Below, one piece after another: positions 31,951-41,314 of a DNA stretch of 54,525 bases; within the stretch, counting starts at the first letter, position 1, and each line of letters opens with the position of its first letter. Both the position numbers and the translations under genes were made by a program. Below the pieces are notes generated by a model. The model saw nothing but the letters and a program-made list of their open reading frames with translations. It ran no database searches and was not told where the DNA came from. Source of the stretch: an uncultured Alphaproteobacteria bacterium (GTDB lineage Bacteria > Pseudomonadota > Alphaproteobacteria > Rhizobiales > Aestuariivirgaceae); assembly GCA_937873445.1 (NCBI GenBank), contig CALMWF010000007.1, positions 1 to 54,525 of the forward strand. The letters are read 5' to 3'.

Positions 31951-32322
31951 ATGAGCACGTCATCCAGATCCACCCCGCCGCAGACCGCCGCCGAGACGGA
32001 GGTGCTGCGCCCCGAAACCGCACCCAAAGCATCAAGCCATGCCATCAGTCCGCTGGCCTGTTTCCTGGCATCGGCGGGGGCCGGGGCCATGGCTTTGACC
32101 ATGCTGGGCTATACGGCCGCCGTGTCGGTGTGGGCGCTGACGGAACTCATGGGTCTGCCGCACTGGATGCTCTATGGGCTTTTGGGGCTGGTGGCGCTGC
32201 CGGTGATCTGGGCGGCGCTGTGGGTGGCGGGCCGCGCCTGGCATGTGGAGCAGCTCATCAGCCAGGACAAGGATGTGGACGCGCCGGTCTTCAGCCTCGG
32301 CCGCTACTGGTCGCGGCGCTGA
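31951..32322 (+). CDS. two-helix membrane protein of unknown function
   Basis: A 123-residue protein: a polar Ser/Thr/Pro-rich N-terminus (about 30 residues), two membrane helices (about 38-64 and 72-96) with a short loop, then a charged tail ending G-R-Y-W-S-R-R. GAAGGGG lies before ATG 31951. The same-strand DjlA-like gene begins 30 bases downstream, so the two probably share a transcript. No family recognised. Confidence 0.6.
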   Translation: MSTSSRSTPPQTAAETEVLRPETAPKASSHAISPLACFLASAGAGAMALTMLGYTAAVSVWALTELMGLPHWMLYGLLGLVALPVIWAALWVAGRAWHVEQLISQDKDVDAPVFSLGRYWSRR

Positions 32323-32352
32323 AGCGGCAGGGGGCGGCCGCCGGAGAGTAGC

Positions 32353-33027
32353 ATGTCCATCTGGTCGGCCATTGAAAGCATCGGCGATGTGCTGGGCGCC
32401 TTCTTCGCCGGTGGCCGTGAGGCGGGCAAGCCGCCAGAAAAAACCGTTGCCTTCACCATTGCCATGATTGCGCTGTCGGCCAAGATGGCCAAGGCCGATG
32501 GCGTGGCCACCCATGACGAGATGGAAGCCTTCCGCCAGGTTTTTCACGTGGCCGAGGATGACATGCAGGCCGTGAACAGGGTCTATGATCAGGCGAAGAA
32601 GGATGTGGCGGGATTTGACGCCTATGCCCGCCAGGCCGCGAAACTGTTCGACGCCAAGGCCGAGGTGCTGGAAGATGTGATGGACGGCCTGTTCCACATC
32701 GCCAAGGCCGATGGCGTGGTGCATGAGGCGGAACTGCAATACCTCGAACAGGTGGCAGTGATCTTCGGTTTCGGCGCCGGCGATTTCACCCGCATCCGTG
32801 CGCGCCATGTGCGCCTTAGCCATGAAGACCCCTATGATGTGCTGGGCGTTGAGCATGACGCGCCATTGGCCGCCATCAAGAAACGGCACCGCGAACTGGT
32901 GCGTGAAAACCACCCCGACCGCCACATGGCGGCCGGCATGCCGCCGGAGATGGTGGCCATCGTGACCGAGCGGCTGGCGCGCATCAACGCCGCCTTCGAC
33001 CGGATCGAGAAGGAGCGCGGGGCGTGA
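32353..33027 (+). CDS. DjlA-like co-chaperone (TerB domain plus J domain)
   Basis: A 224-residue protein. Residues about 30-155 form a TerB-like helical domain (M-A-K-A-D-G-V-A-T-H-D-E-M-E-A-F and I-A-K-A-D-G-V-V-H-E-A-E-L, two acidic helix-loop repeats). Residues about 160-224 form a J domain (D-P-Y-D-V-L-G-V-E-H-D-A) with the essential H-P-D motif (E-N-H-P-D-R-H). E. coli DjlA is membrane-anchored by an N-terminal helix; here the first 25 residues are only mildly hydrophobic. It would stimulate DnaK. The stop overlaps the next gene's GTG start (GTGA). Confidence 0.92.
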   Translation: MSIWSAIESIGDVLGAFFAGGREAGKPPEKTVAFTIAMIALSAKMAKADGVATHDEMEAFRQVFHVAEDDMQAVNRVYDQAKKDVAGFDAYARQAAKLFDAKAEVLEDVMDGLFHIAKADGVVHEAELQYLEQVAVIFGFGAGDFTRIRARHVRLSHEDPYDVLGVEHDAPLAAIKKRHRELVRENHPDRHMAAGMPPEMVAIVTERLARINAAFDRIEKERGA

Positions 33028-33773
33028 AGCGCTCGCCCCTGGCGCAGAGTTTTGTTGCCGCCGCCAATGCCGAGGCGCGCCGCAATGGCCGCCTGCCGGA
33101 CATGCTCATTCTGCATTACACGGGAGTGCCAAGCGCGGCGGAATCGCTGGCCATGCTGTGCAGTGCCGAAAGCGGTGTGTCATGCCACTATCTGGTGGAT
33201 GAGCAGGGCGGCATCATCCAGATGGTCGACGATCATTTGCGCGCCTGGCATGCCGGTGTGTCGTCCTGGCAGGGTGAGAGCGACATCAACTCGCGGTCCA
33301 TTGGCATTGAAATCCAGAATCCCGGTCATGGTGATGGCTATCCGGATTTTCCGCCCCGGCAAATGGCGGCGGTGGCGGCGCTGTGCCGCGATCTGATCCG
33401 CCGGCATGCCATTCCGGCCCGTCACATTCTGGCCCATTCGGATGTGGCGCCGGGGCGCAAGATCGATCCGGGCGAGAAATTTGACTGGGCCTATCTCGCC
33501 CGTGAGGGAATCGGTCACTGGGTGGCCCCCGCCGCCATCACCGGTGGCAGCTTTCTGCAGGAGGGCGATCAGGGTCAGCCGGTGGAAGCCCTGCAGGCCA
33601 TGCTGAAGCTCTATGGCTATGGGGTGGAGCTGAGTGGCGTCTATGATGCCCGCACGCGCGTGGTGGTGGAGGCGTTCCAGCGCCATTTCCGCCCCGAACG
33701 GGTGGACGGCATTGCCGATCCCTCCACCGTTACCACGCTTTACCGCCTGCTCGAGCCTGCCGCCCAAGCCTGA
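33024..33773 (+). CDS. N-acetylmuramoyl-L-alanine amidase (AmiD type) with peptidoglycan-binding domain
   Basis: A 249-residue amidase_2 enzyme. Zinc ligands are expected at the His in M-L-I-L-H-Y-T-G (about 31), the His in I-L-A-H-S-D-V-A (about 138) and the Asp in P-G-R-K-I-D-P-G; the conserved Glu is in S-I-G-I-E-I-Q-N. Residues about 180-245 are a PG_binding_1 domain (G-D-Q-G-Q-P-V-E-A-L-Q-A-M-L...V-E-A-F-Q-R-H-F-R-P). It cleaves the bond between MurNAc and the stem peptide. No signal peptide is seen, so it may act on recycled fragments in the cytoplasm. The start is GTG 33024 with AAGGAG upstream. Confidence 0.92.
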   Translation: MKRSPLAQSFVAAANAEARRNGRLPDMLILHYTGVPSAAESLAMLCSAESGVSCHYLVDEQGGIIQMVDDHLRAWHAGVSSWQGESDINSRSIGIEIQNPGHGDGYPDFPPRQMAAVAALCRDLIRRHAIPARHILAHSDVAPGRKIDPGEKFDWAYLAREGIGHWVAPAAITGGSFLQEGDQGQPVEALQAMLKLYGYGVELSGVYDARTRVVVEAFQRHFRPERVDGIADPSTVTTLYRLLEPAAQA

Positions 33774-34241
33774 TCAGGGCCTGGCACAGGCCGCCAGCAG
33801 GCCTGGAATATCCGCGTCGCCCAGCGGATAGGCCGTGTCACGGCCGTTGATCCGCAGCTTCATCACCTGGGCCCTGGCGAGGGCGCGGGTAATGCCGGTG
33901 ATGGGCCGAAGGTCGGCTTCGGCGTTGAGCCTGCCGGTGGCGTCATCGCGGCTGAGCCGGGCGGGCAGGCGCCAGACCCTGCCGCCAAGGTCAAGGCGCA
34001 GCGGCAGGCGCTGGCCTTCGCGCGCCTTGCCGGCCACCGGCACGAACAGGCTGATGCGGCCTGACTGGAGCCTGCACCAGAGGCTGAGGCCCACATCATC
34101 GGTGTCGGGAACGCCGAACATCAGGAAGGCATCGTCTTCGGTGGTCTGTAAGCCCCACTGCCGTTCCTGGGCGGCGGCAGGCATGGTGAACAGGGCGAGG
34201 GCAACAAGCAGGCGGGCAGCGCGCATCAGAAATCCATGCAT
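33774..34241 (-). CDS. secreted protein of unknown function
   Basis: A 155-residue protein with an N-terminal signal peptide (A-A-R-L-L-V-A-L-A-L-F-T-M-P-A-A-A, cleavage before Q-E-R-Q-W). The mature domain is beta-rich (W-G-L-Q-T-T-E-D-D-A-F-L-M-F-G, W-C-R-L-Q-S-G-R-I-S-L-F-V-P-V, L-P-L-R-L-D-L-G-G). Two cysteines lie far apart (about 57 and 152). It faces the amidase gene tail to tail with no gap. A second ATG at 34226 is equally possible as start. I do not recognise a named family. Confidence 0.65.
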   Translation of the reverse strand: MHGFLMRAARLLVALALFTMPAAAQERQWGLQTTEDDAFLMFGVPDTDDVGLSLWCRLQSGRISLFVPVAGKAREGQRLPLRLDLGGRVWRLPARLSRDDATGRLNAEADLRPITGITRALARAQVMKLRINGRDTAYPLGDADIPGLLAACARP

Positions 34242-34341
34242 CAGGTGGTGCCATCCACGGGAAGCGGTTTCTATAGCCGCAGAGTGGCGCCGGGCAAAGC
34301 CCGGCAGGGCCCGTCATGCGCAGTTTGTTGTCATCCCGCGG

Positions 34342-34746
34342 TCAGGCCGACCCTTTGCTGGTCTCGCCCAGGTGATCAAGCAGCAGGTTGAGGTTGCGGA
34401 TGTTGGACTTGAAATAGACGTCGAAGATGTCGCCCAGGATGGGCACCGCGCCAAGGCCTGTGTCCATGGCGATGTTGCCCGCCATTTTCACCAGCAGGGT
34501 ACCGGGCGCGCCAAGTCGCCAGGCTTCGGCCAGCACATAGCTGGAGACGAGGAGGCCCGCCATGTCGCCGAGACCGGGAATGAGGCCGAGCAGGGCGTCG
34601 GCCCCCAGCCGGGTTTTGACAAAGGGGATCTTGATGGCCGTGTCCATGGTGCGGGCAAGGCGGGAAAGGCGCTTCAGCGTCTTCGCCCGGTCGGCGGCGG
34701 TGACGGCGGCGCGTGGGGCAGAGGCGGTGGCGGTGAAAACGGCCAT
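34342..34746 (-). CDS. DUF4112-domain protein
   Basis: A 134-residue protein matching DUF4112: L-A-R-T-M-D-T-A-I-K-I-P, T-R-L-G-A-D-A-L-L-G-L-I-P-G-L-G-D-M-A-G-L-L, then M-A-G-N-I-A-M-D-T-G-L-G-A-V-P-I-L-G-D-I-F-D-V-Y-F-K-S-N-I-R-N. Two short hydrophobic, Gly/Pro-rich segments may sit in the membrane. Function unknown. The ATG at 34746 has a strong AAAGGAG site. It is divergent from rnpB. Confidence 0.88.
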   Translation of the reverse strand: MAVFTATASAPRAAVTAADRAKTLKRLSRLARTMDTAIKIPFVKTRLGADALLGLIPGLGDMAGLLVSSYVLAEAWRLGAPGTLLVKMAGNIAMDTGLGAVPILGDIFDVYFKSNIRNLNLLLDHLGETSKGSA

Positions 34747-34820
34747 GGCTGGCTCCTTTCCAAAACCCGCTACAGATGGGGGGTGCGGGCGGGCTTTCAA
34801 GCCTTTTCTTGCAACGGCTC

Positions 34821-34848
34821 TTGCAACGATGGAGGCATGGGCCTAACT
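34821..34848 (+). promoter_or_regulatory. sigma70-type promoter of rnpB
   Basis: TTGCAA (34821-34826) and CTAACT (34843-34848) are 16 bases apart, and the predicted start, about seven bases on, falls at the first base of the RNase P RNA at 34856. The same TTGCAACG also occurs 11 bases earlier (34809-34816), forming a short direct repeat. Confidence 0.65.
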
Positions 34849-34855
34849 CGTCACC

Positions 34856-35243
34856 GCCAGTCGGCCGGATGGCCGCCGCCGCAGGGTCCGAAAGGACGCG
34901 GGGGAGGAAAGTCCGGGCTCCATGGAAGTACGGTGCCGGGTAACGCCCGGCGGGGGCGACCCCAGGGACAGTGCCACAGAAACAAACCGCCCAAGGCGCT
35001 TCGCGCGGCGGGCAAGGGTGAAAAGGTGCGGCAAGAGCGCACCGCGGCCCCGGCAACGGGGACGGTCCAGGCAAACCCCACCGGGAGCAAGACCGAATAG
35101 GGACGGCAGGGAGCTTCGGCTCCGGGGCGATTTCCGGCCCGCTGTCCGGGTTGGTTGCGCGAAGCCGCCGGCGACGGCGGCTCCAGATGAATGGCCATCG
35201 GCGGGGCAACCCGTCACAGAACCCGGCTTACAGGCCGACTGGC
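34856..35243 (+). ncRNA. rnpB: RNase P RNA (bacterial class A)
   Basis: About 388 bases forming the catalytic RNA that matures tRNA 5' ends. The ends pair perfectly: GCCAGTCGGCC (34856-34866) with GGCCGACTGGC (35233-35243), helix P1. Conserved landmarks in order: GAGGAAAGTCCGGGCTCC, CACAGAAA, GGTGAAAAGGTGCGG with the AAGAGCGCACC stretch, GACCGAATAGGG, AGATGAATGG and ACAGAACCCGGCTTA. These match the universal cores CR-I to CR-V. A T-containing tail (ATTTTACCCCCTTTT) follows. The protein-like frames over this region are artefacts. Confidence 0.96.
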
Positions 35244-35283
35244 ATTTTACCCCCTTTTGAACAGCCCCGCGCCGGGTTGAAAT

Positions 35284-35352
35284 GAATCGCTTTTGAAACG
35301 ATTTGTTAAGAAGCGCGGGGGCAATGTCGGGTGATCGTTAACCAGTTGTTCA
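35284..35352 (+). promoter_or_regulatory. GANTC site and CtrA-like site upstream of rsmH
   Basis: In the 127-base gap between rnpB and rsmH lie GAATC (35284-35288) and TTAA-CCAGTTG-TTCA (35338-35352). The latter matches three of four bases of the second half of TTAA-N7-TTAA, and its core TTAACCAGTTGTT recurs with one change upstream of ftsZ. This gap must hold the promoter of the dcw cluster. No TGGG repeats of the MraZ operator type were seen. Confidence 0.5.
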
Positions 35353-35370
35353 CCGCGAGTTTGAAGCCCC

Positions 35371-36378
35371 ATGCGCGCGCCTGCCGCCGCCCCCTTGTCC
35401 ATGCCGCATGTGCCCGTCCTGCTGGACGAGGTGGTGCGCTGGCTTGCGCCGCGCGATGGCGAGGTGTTTGTGGACGGCACCTTCGGGGCGGGGGGCTATA
35501 CAAGGGCGCTGCTCAAGGCGGCGCAAACCCGGGTCATCGCCATTGACCGCGACCCCACGGCCATTGCCGCCGGACAGGCGCTCGCCGGTGACTATGCAGG
35601 GCGGCTGACACTGGTGGAGGGGCGGTTTTCAGCCCTTGCCGGGCATGTGCGGGCGCTGGGCCTGCCCGCCGTTGATGGCGTGGTGCTGGATATCGGCGTG
35701 TCATCCATGCAGATCGACCAGGCCGAGCGCGGCTTTTCCTTCCTGCGCGAGGGGCCGCTCGACATGCGCATGGGTGGCGCTGGCCCCAGTGCCGCCGACC
35801 ATGTGAACCACATGGGCCAGGAGGCGCTGGCCAATGTCATCTACAGCTACGGCGAGGAGCCGCGGGCCCGCGCCATTGCCCGGGCCATTGTCAAGGCGCG
35901 CACCGAAACACCCATCGTCACCACGCTGGATCTGGTGCGCGCGGTGGAGCGCGCCACCGGGCCGCAGCGGGCGCGCGACCGCATTCACCCGGCCACGCGC
36001 ACCTTTCAGGCGCTGCGCATTTTCGTCAATGACGAGCTGGCCGAACTGGCCGCCGCCCTGTCCGGGGCGGAACAGGTGCTGCGGGCCGGGGGACGGCTGG
36101 TGGTGGTGAGTTTTCATTCGCTGGAAGACCGGATCGTGAAGCGTTTTCTGACGGAGCGGGCCGGCCACACGCCGCATGGCTCGCGCCATCTGCCGCAGGA
36201 CGTTTCCGGGCCGGAGCCCAGCTTCAGCCTGCCGTTCAAGGGCCATGTGGAAGCCGGTGAGGCCGAGGCCGCGCACAACCCGCGCGCCCGTTCGGCCAAG
36301 CTGCGCTGCGGGGTGCGCAGCGCGGCCGCACCGTGGCCCGCCTTTGCCGCCGTGCCGCGGCCTGCCGAGGTGATGTGA
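35371..36378 (+). CDS. rsmH: 16S rRNA (cytosine(1402)-N(4))-methyltransferase
   Basis: A 335-residue SAM enzyme (old name MraW) that N4-methylates C1402 in the ribosomal P site. Motifs: [10 protein letters not shown] near the start, [16 protein letters not shown] (SAM loop), [29 protein letters not shown], and [16 protein letters not shown]. It opens the dcw cluster. The ATG at 35371 is the upstream choice; an ATG at 35401 just before H-V-P-V also fits the family. Its stop overlaps the ftsL start by one base. Confidence 0.96.
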   Translation: MRAPAAAPLSMPHVPVLLDEVVRWLAPRDGEVFVDGTFGAGGYTRALLKAAQTRVIAIDRDPTAIAAGQALAGDYAGRLTLVEGRFSALAGHVRALGLPAVDGVVLDIGVSSMQIDQAERGFSFLREGPLDMRMGGAGPSAADHVNHMGQEALANVIYSYGEEPRARAIARAIVKARTETPIVTTLDLVRAVERATGPQRARDRIHPATRTFQALRIFVNDELAELAAALSGAEQVLRAGGRLVVVSFHSLEDRIVKRFLTERAGHTPHGSRHLPQDVSGPEPSFSLPFKGHVEAGEAEAAHNPRARSAKLRCGVRSAAAPWPAFAAVPRPAEVM

Positions 36379-36734
36379 TGGTGAAACTGCTCAATGCCCT
36401 GCTGGTGCTGGCGGTGCTGGCTGCTGCAGCCTTTCTCTATGGTCTGGAGCACCGCACGCGCGGGGCGGAAAAGGCCATTGCCGGGATAAAACGCGACCTG
36501 GCCGAGGAGGCCGAGGCCACAAAGCTGCTCAAGGCCGAATGGACCAGCCTGATCCGGCCCGACCGGCTGCAGAAGCTGGCCGAGACGGGAGGCAAGCTGA
36601 AACCCGCCGCCGTGGACCAGTATGTCAGCCTCAACCAGTTGCTGAACCGGCTGCCGGATGCGCCAGTGCGGGCGCCGCAGGCGGCGAGTGATGATCCCAT
36701 TGGTGCCATTCTCAAGGACATGGAAGAACAATGA
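36378..36734 (+). CDS. ftsL: cell division protein FtsL
   Basis: A 118-residue bitopic protein: a short cytoplasmic start, one membrane helix (residues about 4-22), then a periplasmic heptad-rich helix (about 25-65) and a Pro/Ala tail. FtsL joins FtsB and FtsQ and activates FtsW/FtsI septal synthesis. Identification is by position between rsmH and ftsI and by topology; the sequence itself is poorly conserved across bacteria. Start ATG 36378 overlaps the rsmH stop (TGATG), and the end overlaps ftsI by ATGA. Confidence 0.87.
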   Translation: MVKLLNALLVLAVLAAAAFLYGLEHRTRGAEKAIAGIKRDLAEEAEATKLLKAEWTSLIRPDRLQKLAETGGKLKPAAVDQYVSLNQLLNRLPDAPVRAPQAASDDPIGAILKDMEEQ

Positions 36735-38431
36735 GCGGCGATGACACCATGACCGCCAGCCCGCGCGCGCTTGCCGGGCAGAACCGCATCCGGCTGGTGG
36801 CGCTCGGCTTCTCGCTGGCCTTTCTGGCCATTGCCGGCCAGCTTGGCACGCTGACCGTGCTGCACGGGCGGAACGGCGCTGAAACCGCCAGCGCCGTGCC
36901 GGAAACGCGCCTGCCGCGGCCCGACATTGTGGACCGCAACGGCACCATCATGGCAACCGACATTGCGGTGGCCTCGCTTTATGCCGACCCGCGCAAGGTG
37001 CTCGATGTCGACGAGGCGGTGGAACTGATCACCGCCGCCTTGCCCGATGTTGATGCCGGGCAACTGCGCGCCAAGCTGACCAAGCCCGGTTCGGCCTTTG
37101 CCTGGATCAAGCGCCAGGTATCGCCGGAGGAGCGCGACACGGTCTATAACCTCGGCATTCCCGGCGTTGCCTATGTCAATGAGCGGCGGCGCGTTTATCC
37201 GCTGGGAAGGCTTGCGGCCCATGCGGTGGGCTATGTCGATCTCGACACCAGGGGCATTGCCGGCATCGAGAAATATCTCGACACTGACGGGGCCATCTAC
37301 ACCGCTTCGCTGGCCGATCCGGAGAAGCCGGAAATGGCCCCGGCGCAAATGTCCATGGACATGCGGGTGCAGCATGCCCTGACCGATGAATTGCAGAAGG
37401 CCATTACAAAATTCCGCGCCAAGGCCGGCGGCGGTGTCATCATGGATTCGGAGACCGGCGAAATCCTCGGCATGGTGTCGCTGCCCGACTACAACCCCAA
37501 TGAGGAAGACAAGCACCTCACCAGCGCCCAGCAGAACCGCATGACCTCCGGCGTGTTCGAGCTTGGCTCGGTGATCAAGGCCATCACCTTCGCCATGGCC
37601 TTTGACTATGGCGTGACCGATCTGCACGGCTCCTATGATGCGCGCTATCCGCTGGTTATCGGCAATGCCCGCATCGACGACTATCACGCCAAGCACAAGG
37701 TGCTGACGGTGCCGGAAATCTTCGTCAATTCCTCGAATATCGGCACCGCCAAGATGGCGCTGGCGGTGGGCGAGGAAAACCACCAGGCCTTCCTGCGCAA
37801 GGTGGGGCTGTTTGACCGCATGACCACGGAAATTCCGGAAAGCGCCAAGCCGCTGCTGCCCCGGCGCTGGAGCAAGCTGGTTACCGCCACGGCGGCCTTC
37901 GGCCATGGCTTCGCGGTGCAGCCGCTGCAGGGCATTGCGGTCATTGCCGGCATTCTCAACAACGGCAAAATGTGCCCGCCCACCTTTTTGAAGCGCACGG
38001 CCGAGGAGTGCCAGGTGCTGGCCAAGGACATCGTCAAGCCCGCCACCTCGGAGAAGATGCGCTATCTGTTCCGCCTCAATGTGGAGGAGGGCACAGCCGA
38101 AGGGGCTGACGCCATTGGCTATCGGGTGGGCGGCAAGACCGGCACGGCCGAAAAGGTCATCAACGGCCGCTATTCCAAGGATCACCGGCTCAATTCCTTC
38201 ATCGGCGCCTTCCCCATGGAAAAGCCGAAATATGTCATTCTGATCATGCTGGATGAACCGCAGCCGCTGCCGGAAACCTTTGGCTTTGCCACCTCCGGCT
38301 GGAACGCCGTGCCGACGGCGGGCAAGGTCATCGGGCGGGTCGCCCCCATTCTGGGCGTTGCGCCACAATTCACCCAGAAGGATCTGGAAAAACTCGCCAG
38401 GCAAAGGGCCAAGGCGAAGAAGGACGGCTGA
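36731..38431 (+). CDS. ftsI: peptidoglycan D,D-transpeptidase FtsI (PBP3)
   Basis: A 566-residue class B penicillin-binding protein, the septal cross-linking enzyme. It has one N-terminal helix (about 20-42), a pedestal domain ([12 protein letters not shown] at about 60, [11 protein letters not shown] near 154) and the transpeptidase domain with all three active-site motifs: S280-V-I-K283, S334-S-N336 and K469-T-G471. The usual S-x-x-K form here reads S-V-I-K. Length matches family members. It overlaps ftsL by four bases. Confidence 0.96.
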   Translation: MSGDDTMTASPRALAGQNRIRLVALGFSLAFLAIAGQLGTLTVLHGRNGAETASAVPETRLPRPDIVDRNGTIMATDIAVASLYADPRKVLDVDEAVELITAALPDVDAGQLRAKLTKPGSAFAWIKRQVSPEERDTVYNLGIPGVAYVNERRRVYPLGRLAAHAVGYVDLDTRGIAGIEKYLDTDGAIYTASLADPEKPEMAPAQMSMDMRVQHALTDELQKAITKFRAKAGGGVIMDSETGEILGMVSLPDYNPNEEDKHLTSAQQNRMTSGVFELGSVIKAITFAMAFDYGVTDLHGSYDARYPLVIGNARIDDYHAKHKVLTVPEIFVNSSNIGTAKMALAVGEENHQAFLRKVGLFDRMTTEIPESAKPLLPRRWSKLVTATAAFGHGFAVQPLQGIAVIAGILNNGKMCPPTFLKRTAEECQVLAKDIVKPATSEKMRYLFRLNVEEGTAEGADAIGYRVGGKTGTAEKVINGRYSKDHRLNSFIGAFPMEKPKYVILIMLDEPQPLPETFGFATSGWNAVPTAGKVIGRVAPILGVAPQFTQKDLEKLARQRAKAKKDG

Positions 38432-38433
38432 CG

Positions 38434-39894
38434 ATGGTTAACCGGCTGGTTTCTCTGGTGGGGCAGGATGGCGGGGTGCCGGCGGGTGCTGGCGACATTG
38501 CCGCCCTGGGCATCACCGCCGACAGCCGCCGGGTGGCACCCGGTTTCATTTTTGCCGCCCTGCCGGGCAGCAAGGTTGATGGCACCCGGTTCATTCCGCA
38601 GGCGCTGGCCCAGGGGGCAGTGGCGGTCATTGCCCAGCGCGGGGCCTATCAGGGCCCGGGGGTGGTGATCGAAACCGACAATCCGCGCCGCCTCTATGCG
38701 CTGATGGTGGCGCGGCTCAGTGGTCCGCAGCCCGACACCATTGTGGCGGTGACCGGCACCAACGGCAAAACCTCGGTGGCGGCCTTCGTGCGCCAGATCT
38801 GGTCGGCGCTCGGCTTCCGCGCCGCCAGCCTTGGCACCATTGGCGTGGTGGGACCGTCGGGGGCGCAGTATCTGTCGCACACCACGCCCGACCCTGTGGA
38901 ACTGCACGCCATTGCGGCGGGGCTGAAGCAGGACCATGTGGACCATCTGGCGATTGAGGCATCAAGCCATGGCCTCGACCAGTTCCGGCTGGACGGCCTC
39001 AGGCTGTGTGCCGGCGGCTTCACCAATCTCACCCGCGACCACATGGATTATCATCCGACCGAACAGGCCTATTTCGACGCCAAGATGCGGCTGTTCGAGG
39101 AACTGCTGCCGCAGGGGGCACCCGCCGTCATCAATGTTGATGCGCCCTATGGCGCCGAGGCGGCGGCACGGGCGCAGAAGGCGGGGCTTGCGCTTTTCAC
39201 GGTGGGCCGCAAGGGCGAGCAGCTGAAGCTCGTCAGCGAGCGGCGCGAGGGCATGGTGCAGGTTCTGAGCCTGGCCACGGCGGGTGGCACGCATGAGGTG
39301 ATGCTGCCGCTGGCCGGGGCCTTTCAGGCGGCCAATGCGCTGGTGGCGGCGGGGCTGGTTCTGGCCACGGGCGGCGAGGAAGCGCAGGTGCTGCGCGCGC
39401 TGGAAAGCCTGAAGGGGGCGCCGGGACGTCTGGAACAGGTGGGCCAGACGGCGGCTGGCGGCGCGGTGTTTGTGGATTATGCCCACACGCCCGATGCCCT
39501 CGACAACGCCATTCTGGCGCTCAAGCCCTATACCACCGGCAAGCTGACGGTGGTGTTCGGCTGCGGCGGCGACCGCGACCGCGGCAAGCGCCCGCAGATG
39601 GGGGCCATTGCGGCGCGGCTGGCCGACCGGGTGATCGTCACCGACGATAATCCGCGCACGGAGGATCCGCGCGCCATCCGGGCCGAAATTCTGGCGGCAG
39701 CCCCCAAAGCCGAGGAGATTGGCGACCGCGCCAGGGCCATTCGGGCGGCGGTTGAGGCGTTGCAGGCGGGCGACGTGGTGCTGGTGGCGGGCAAGGGCCA
39801 TGAGCCGGGCCAGACGGTGGGAACCGAGGTGCGGCCGTTCAGCGATCATGACGCGGTGCGGGCTGCCCTTGCCGGTGAGGACTATCATGGCTGA
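38434..39894 (+). CDS. murE: UDP-MurNAc-L-Ala-D-Glu--2,6-diaminopimelate ligase
   Basis: A 486-residue Mur ligase adding the third stem residue. ATP loop G-T-N-G-K-T-S at 108-114; the [11 protein letters not shown] and [10 protein letters not shown] segments are typical; D405-N-P-R408 ([11 protein letters not shown]) is the signature for meso-diaminopimelate rather than lysine. So the organism has DAP-type peptidoglycan. It starts two bases after the ftsI stop and overlaps murF by eight bases. Confidence 0.97.
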   Translation: MVNRLVSLVGQDGGVPAGAGDIAALGITADSRRVAPGFIFAALPGSKVDGTRFIPQALAQGAVAVIAQRGAYQGPGVVIETDNPRRLYALMVARLSGPQPDTIVAVTGTNGKTSVAAFVRQIWSALGFRAASLGTIGVVGPSGAQYLSHTTPDPVELHAIAAGLKQDHVDHLAIEASSHGLDQFRLDGLRLCAGGFTNLTRDHMDYHPTEQAYFDAKMRLFEELLPQGAPAVINVDAPYGAEAAARAQKAGLALFTVGRKGEQLKLVSERREGMVQVLSLATAGGTHEVMLPLAGAFQAANALVAAGLVLATGGEEAQVLRALESLKGAPGRLEQVGQTAAGGAVFVDYAHTPDALDNAILALKPYTTGKLTVVFGCGGDRDRGKRPQMGAIAARLADRVIVTDDNPRTEDPRAIRAEILAAAPKAEEIGDRARAIRAAVEALQAGDVVLVAGKGHEPGQTVGTEVRPFSDHDAVRAALAGEDYHG

Positions 39895-41314
39895 GCGGGC
39901 ATTGTGGACCCTTGACGAGGCCGCGGCCGGAGCGGGCGGCAGGCTTTCCGGGCGGGCGGCGGGCGCGCTGAACGGGGTGTCCATCGACACGCGCAGCATT
40001 GCGCCGGGTGATCTGTTCGTAGCCCTGAAGGGCGACAGCCGCGACGGCCACGATTTCGTGGTGCAGGCTTTGCAGGCGGGTGCCGGGGCGGCGCTGGTGT
40101 CGCGGGTTACACCTGAGATGGAAGCGGCGGGCGCGCTCATTGTGGTGCCGGATGATGTGCTGAAGGGTCTGGAACGGCTGGGCCGGGCGGCGCGGGCACG
40201 CAGCACAGCGGGCATTGCCGCCATTACCGGCAGCGTGGGCAAAACCTCGACCAAGGAAATGCTGCGGGCGGCTCTTTCGGCCTGTGGCGCCACCCATGCT
40301 TCGGCGGCGTCCTTCAACAATCACTGGGGCGTGCCGCTGACCCTGGCGCGGATGCCCGCCACGGCCCGCTTCGGCATTTTTGAAATCGGCATGAACCATG
40401 TGGGCGAGATCACGCCGCTGGTGGCCATGGTGCGGCCGCAGGTGGCGGTCATCACCAATGTGGCGGCCAGCCACCTGGGCAATTTTGCCTCGCTGGACGA
40501 GATTGCCGCCGCCAAGGCGGAAATCTTCACCGGTGTGGAGAAGGACGGCACGGCGGTTCTGAACCGCGACAGCGCGCATTATGAATTTCTGGCCGCCCAG
40601 GCGCGGGCCCAGGGCATCCGGCACATTGTGGGGTTCGGCATGCACGCCGAGGCCGCAGTGCGGATCGAGGATCTGGTGCTGCATACAAGCTGTTCCTGCG
40701 TCACCGCCGCGGTGATGGGCGAGCGCGTGATGTACAAGCTTGGCGTGCCGGGCGAGCACATGGCGCTGAACAGTCTGGCGGTGCTGGCCACCGCGAAGCT
40801 TCTGGGCGCTGATCTGGCGCGCGCCGCCCTGGCGCTGGCCGAGGCCACACCGGCCAAGGGCAGGGGCCAGCAGAGCAAGCTCACACTGCCCGGCGGCGAA
40901 TTGCTGCTGATCGATGAAAGCTACAATGCCAATCCGGCCTCCATGGCGGCGGCACTGGCGCTGCTGGGGCGGGTGAAACCGCGCCACGGCGGCCGCCGCA
41001 TTGCGGTGCTGGGCGACATGCTGGAACTGGGCCGCCATTCGGCCGAATTGCATGCCGGGCTGGCCCGCCCCATGGACGAGCAGGGCATTGATGTTCTATA
41101 TGCCGCCGGCCCCGACATGGCCCATCTGTTTCAGGCGATTCCCGCCGGAAAACGGGGTGTCCATGCGGCCCGGGCGGCGGATCTTGAAGCCGTGCTGCTG
41201 GCAAGCCTCAGGGCCGGGGATGTGGTGATGATCAAGGGGTCGAACGGCAGCCGCATGGGTCCGCTGGCCGATGCCATCCGGGCGAAGTGGCCGCCCGCCA
41301 ACAAGGACGTGTAA
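39887..41314 (+). CDS. murF: UDP-MurNAc-tripeptide--D-alanyl-D-alanine ligase
   Basis: A 475-residue Mur ligase adding the D-Ala-D-Ala dipeptide in the cytoplasm. The ATP loop is [12 protein letters not shown] at 113-124; [20 protein letters not shown] and [11 protein letters not shown] are family hallmarks. ATG 39887 lies inside the last codons of murE (8-base overlap), and its TAA overlaps the mraY ATG by one base (TAATG). Confidence 0.97.
   Translation: MAERALWTLDEAAAGAGGRLSGRAAGALNGVSIDTRSIAPGDLFVALKGDSRDGHDFVVQALQAGAGAALVSRVTPEMEAAGALIVVPDDVLKGLERLGRAARARSTAGIAAITGSVGKTSTKEMLRAALSACGATHASAASFNNHWGVPLTLARMPATARFGIFEIGMNHVGEITPLVAMVRPQVAVITNVAASHLGNFASLDEIAAAKAEIFTGVEKDGTAVLNRDSAHYEFLAAQARAQGIRHIVGFGMHAEAAVRIEDLVLHTSCSCVTAAVMGERVMYKLGVPGEHMALNSLAVLATAKLLGADLARAALALAEATPAKGRGQQSKLTLPGGELLLIDESYNANPASMAAALALLGRVKPRHGGRRIAVLGDMLELGRHSAELHAGLARPMDEQGIDVLYAAGPDMAHLFQAIPAGKRGVHAARAADLEAVLLASLRAGDVVMIKGSNGSRMGPLADAIRAKWPPANKDV

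Noticed and set aside
34289-34305. GCCGGGC-AAA-GCCCGGC hairpin after the DUF4112 gene
   Set aside because: No T-run on either strand, and short GC hairpins are expected by chance in this DNA.
34845-35260. Open frames across the RNase P RNA
   Set aside because: The region is a structured RNA with all conserved cores; the frames have no ribosome-binding sites.
36437-38404. 655-codon minus-strand frame over ftsI
   Set aside because: ftsI on the plus strand has all catalytic motifs; the antisense frame is His/Gly-rich and unlike any protein.
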